Assembly: GCA_963556045.3 (NCBI GenBank)
Contig: CAUVYA020000002.1
Coordinates: forward strand, 1,984,001 to 2,048,000
DNA from: UBA4781 sp963556045
Lineage (GTDB): Bacteria; Chloroflexota; Anaerolineae; Anaerolineales; Anaerolineaceae
Length of the DNA: 64,000 nt
Direction: 5' to 3'
The position numbers and the translations under genes are program-made. The notes under the pieces were generated by a model. It ran no database searches and had not been told where the DNA came from. It saw only the letters and a list, made by a program, of their open reading frames with translations. Below, piece by piece: positions 62,141 to 64,000 of the stretch (the first letter of the stretch is position 1; each line of letters begins with the position of its first letter).

Positions 62141-62174
62141 ATCCTGAGGTCACTTCACAACTCAGGATTTTTTT
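62141..62174 (+). terminator. Intrinsic terminator of the CAT tRNA
   Basis: Perfect 8-base-pair stem atcctgag (62141-62148) / ctcaggat (62161-62168) followed by seven T. Confidence 0.88.
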
Positions 62175-62553
62175 ACCTTACAACATACTTCAAGCTAAAG
62201 TCTGATAATGACCCAAATGTTAATTTATTTTTATTTTTTAATTTATCACCAAACACATTCCTAAAATAATATTATGCAGGCAGTACACCGTAAGCCTACA
62301 CCGATCACACTCAGGTTCAAGGGTTCCTGGCTTACGCCGCTTCGTTCAGCGACCTTGACAATGAAGCTCGTTCGCGTGGTAAAAGACGGCTGCGGCCGGA
62401 CGGCGTAACTATACCTTACTGCGTAACTAACTTGTTTTTTTTATCCATCGCCTGTATTATTAATCAAAATAAATAAATACCAAAAGTATGTTAAAGTATA
62501 TATTATTATATGCATTAGCATACCTTTTGTCAAGTATTTATGGAGAGTATTTA
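62175..62553. other. Intergenic region with a GC-rich block of nested inverted repeats
   Basis: About 380 bases between the tRNA terminator and the XRE gene. Flanks are very AT-rich, but 62281-62415 is GC-rich and holds two linked perfect inverted repeats: CGTAAGCC (62289-62296)/GGCTTACG (62339-62346) and TTACGCCG (62342-62349)/CGGCGTAA (62401-62408), which share the TTACG bases and so exclude each other. gtaac repeats follow near 62405 and 62421. It may be an insertion scar, a recombination site or a structured RNA; no known class fits. The XRE promoter side (62470-62530) contains TATGC-ATTA-GCATA. Confidence 0.45.
62509..62522. promoter_or_regulatory. Possible operator of the XRE regulator gene
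   Basis: TATGC-ATTA-GCATA is a perfect palindrome with 5-base arms, about 30 bases before the chosen XRE start and beside a TATATT-like -10 box (near 62497). Autoregulation by the XRE protein is inferred. Confidence 0.4.
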
Positions 62554-63048
62554 ATGCCACGTTCTGAAACTGGAGATCTTCCAAACAGGCATACAATTGG
62601 AATGGGGGAATTAATTCGTCAAGCCCGGGAAGAAGCTGGATTAACGCAAGAAGAATTAGCTAAAAAAACCTACCGGAAAAAGCTTGCGGTCCATCAAATG
62701 GAAACTGGTAAAGTTGAAATCAATGCTTGGACTTTAATGTATTTATCAGGTGCTCTTAAGAAGCCGATATCTTATTTTTATCCAAAAGAGCATTTAGGTT
62801 ATGATCCGAAAGAGAATGAGCTCTCAGATCTTGAAAAAGAATTAATAATCAATTTTCGATATTTCGAATCAGATGGGATGAGAAAATTTTTTATCAAACT
62901 TGCCAAGCTATTTAGTAAATTTATTCCTGGTCTTGATATTGCTGATATGCTTTATGAAAAAGCTGGTGAAGACCTCAATTATGCAGCTGCTTTATTTATT
63001 GAAAGTTACTACAAAATAATGGTAGAAAATAAATCGGAAGAAAATTAG
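62554..63048 (+). CDS. XRE-family HTH protein beside a restriction-type gene
   Basis: 164 residues from ATG 62554 (GGAGAGTATTTA upstream; the frame is open from 62488 but the extra N-terminus is hydrophobic and unlikely). The N-terminal HTH is 'GELIRQAREEAGLTQEELAKKTYRKKLAVHQMETGKVEINAWTLMYLSGALKKPISYFYP'; the C-terminal half is helical with a hydrophobic stretch 'RKFFIKLAKLFSKFIPGLDIADMLYEKAG'. AT-rich like the next gene and unlike the tRNA/ABC region, suggesting acquisition. It lies 38 bases before a type IIG-like gene and may control it. Confidence 0.85.
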   Translation: MPRSETGDLPNRHTIGMGELIRQAREEAGLTQEELAKKTYRKKLAVHQMETGKVEINAWTLMYLSGALKKPISYFYPKEHLGYDPKENELSDLEKELIINFRYFESDGMRKFFIKLAKLFSKFIPGLDIADMLYEKAGEDLNYAAALFIESYYKIMVENKSEEN

Positions 63049-63086
63049 AAAAGTTATTAAAAAATTCTTAAATAGGGTAGGAAAAA

Positions 63087-64000
63087 TTGAAGAATAACAA
63101 CTCAACAAAAAACATTGAATCTATACTCAATAGTGGTGAATATCACTGTAACTTATCTGAAGCATTATCCTCTATATTGAGTAAAGTAAAAGACGCAAGT
63201 TCTGAAGCAACAGTTGCTTCAATATTTGAAAATGAACTTTATTTTTTTATTAAGACATATTTTAAGAAAGATATTGTTTTTCAAAAGGAAATTGGAGAAA
63301 CATATTTACGGCATAAGTTTGATGGGAGAATTGATGCAGTCTCTTTTAATCTTGTCATTGAATATAAGGCTGTAGATAAATTAGATTCTGAAAGAGATAG
63401 ACAAGATGCAACTTCTCAAGTTGAAGATTACCTAACTCAATTGGCTGAAGAATCCAATATAGATTATTCTGCTATTTTACTGAATGGATTAAAAATAAAA
63501 TATTTCAATTTTCAAAATGGTGAGATCTATGGCACACCTTTTAGAAATCTGGAAATTGATGATCTAGATAGGCTTGTTAGAACACTAGTTAGTATAGGGA
63601 AAAAAGAGTTTGTTCCTCAAAATGTGGTCAAGGATTTTAGATTAAATTCTTCAAATGAAATTACTCAAAATCTAGCAAAAACCTTATTGAAAAAGATTCA
63701 AACAAATGTTTCTGAAAAAACATCAATGCTTTTTCAAGAGTGGCAAGTTCTTTTCCGACTATCAGAAAATGACAGAGGACAAAATCAAGATATCGTAAAG
63801 AGAAGAGAAGTATTGAGTGAAATTTTTGACTCAAACATTACAAGAAATGAAACAGATTATCAAGCGCTTTTTGTTTTACAAACAACCTACGCAATTATCG
63901 TCAAGTTAATAGCATGTAAAGTAATTTCCAAATTGGCTTACAACGACGATATTATGTATTTTTCCGATTTGAGCGAAATCACGTCAAATGATCTTCAAAG
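63087..64000 (+). CDS. N-terminal part of a type IIG-like restriction-modification enzyme (cut by window end)
   Basis: The frame is open from TTG 63087 to the last base of the window (304 codons), with no stop. AGGGTAGG lies 7 bases before TTG, and no ATG or GTG start exists near the N-terminus; the preceding in-frame codon block ends in TAG 63078. Residues 78-94 give F-D-G-R-I-D83...V-I-E92-Y-K94, the PD-(D/E)xK nuclease signature, preceded by 'ASIFENELYFFIKTYF', a start typical of type IIG/BREX-type enzymes whose C-terminal half is an N6-adenine methyltransferase. The methylase part, if present, lies outside the window. AT-rich; follows the XRE gene. Confidence 0.72.
   Translation, partial: MKNNNSTKNIESILNSGEYHCNLSEALSSILSKVKDASSEATVASIFENELYFFIKTYFKKDIVFQKEIGETYLRHKFDGRIDAVSFNLVIEYKAVDKLDSERDRQDATSQVEDYLTQLAEESNIDYSAILLNGLKIKYFNFQNGEIYGTPFRNLEIDDLDRLVRTLVSIGKKEFVPQNVVKDFRLNSSNEITQNLAKTLLKKIQTNVSEKTSMLFQEWQVLFRLSENDRGQNQDIVKRREVLSEIFDSNITRNETDYQALFVLQTTYAIIVKLIACKVISKLAYNDDIMYFSDLSEITSNDLQ

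Noticed and set aside
62281..62415. Integron attC site
   Set aside because: The ends do not match the required RYYYAAC/GTTRRRY core sites and no integrase is nearby.

Overview
The window looks like chromosomal DNA of an anaerobic, probably filamentous member of the Chloroflexota, class Anaerolineae. This is inferred from protein character and context, not from a database search. Supporting signs are a homodimer-type pyruvate:ferredoxin oxidoreductase paired with a dihydroorotate-dehydrogenase-like flavoprotein, lipoproteins with Thr/Pro/Ala-rich linkers typical of Anaerolineae surface proteins, and many large multi-pass glycosyltransferase-like membrane proteins.

Layout. 1-2026: 3' part of a 23S rRNA gene and a complete 5S gene. 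2.2-14.9 kb: housekeeping and energy genes: an MFS carrier, rpsU-infA behind a consensus promoter and an attenuator-like leader, nifJ plus the DHOD-like gene, a Nudix hydrolase, a lipoprotein, an SPFH protein, a SelW-like/trpS/dtd operon, a PglC-like sugar transferase and a BMP-like lipoprotein. 15.0-17.5 kb: phosphohexomutase and two small proteins (zinc ribbon, and single-TM with a Pro/Thr-rich tail). 17.8-38.3 kb: a large cell-surface glycan region with five multi-pass GT-C-like proteins, a polysaccharide pyruvyl transferase, an AglD/LPG-synthase-like membrane protein, two GT4 enzymes, a polyprenyl-phosphate GT2, a Wzx-like flippase, a UDP-sugar epimerase and a UDP-sugar dehydrogenase. 38.3-47.2 kb: housekeeping (uracil-DNA glycosylase, TsaB, TsaE, DUF951, M50 protease, TyrA-like dehydrogenase, galactokinase, phosphoribosyltransferase, Ogt, Era, lysoplasmalogenase, YitT-like). 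47.3-48.2 kb: a DUF3796-like/HTH pair with twin operators, then tRNA-Gly(TCC). 48.2-53.6 kb: an AT-rich block with gene debris followed by a sixth GT-C-like protein, an FAD oxidoreductase, a methyltransferase and a DUF362 protein. 53.8-59.2 kb: a papain-fold protein whose catalytic Cys is Gly and which carries four C-terminal repeats, an S41 peptidase lipoprotein, and an unknown membrane protein. 59.2-62.0 kb: a self-regulated ABC exporter module. 62.0-64.0 kb: a CAT-anticodon tRNA (probably Ile2) followed by an AT-rich block with an XRE regulator and the start of a PD-(D/E)xK protein that looks like a type IIG restriction-modification enzyme, cut by the window edge.

How the genes may work together. 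The PglC-like transferase can load the first sugar on a polyprenyl carrier; GT4 enzymes extend it; the flippase moves it outward; the GT2 enzyme can make polyprenyl-phosphate sugars used by the GT-C-like proteins outside the membrane; UGD/epimerase, phosphohexomutase and galactokinase supply precursors. The best candidates for undescribed biology are the rpsU and phosphohexomutase RNA leaders, the DUF3796/HTH circuit, the pseudo-papain with repeats, the AT-rich GT-C/FAD/methyltransferase/DUF362 cluster, and the nested inverted repeats between the CAT tRNA and the restriction genes.
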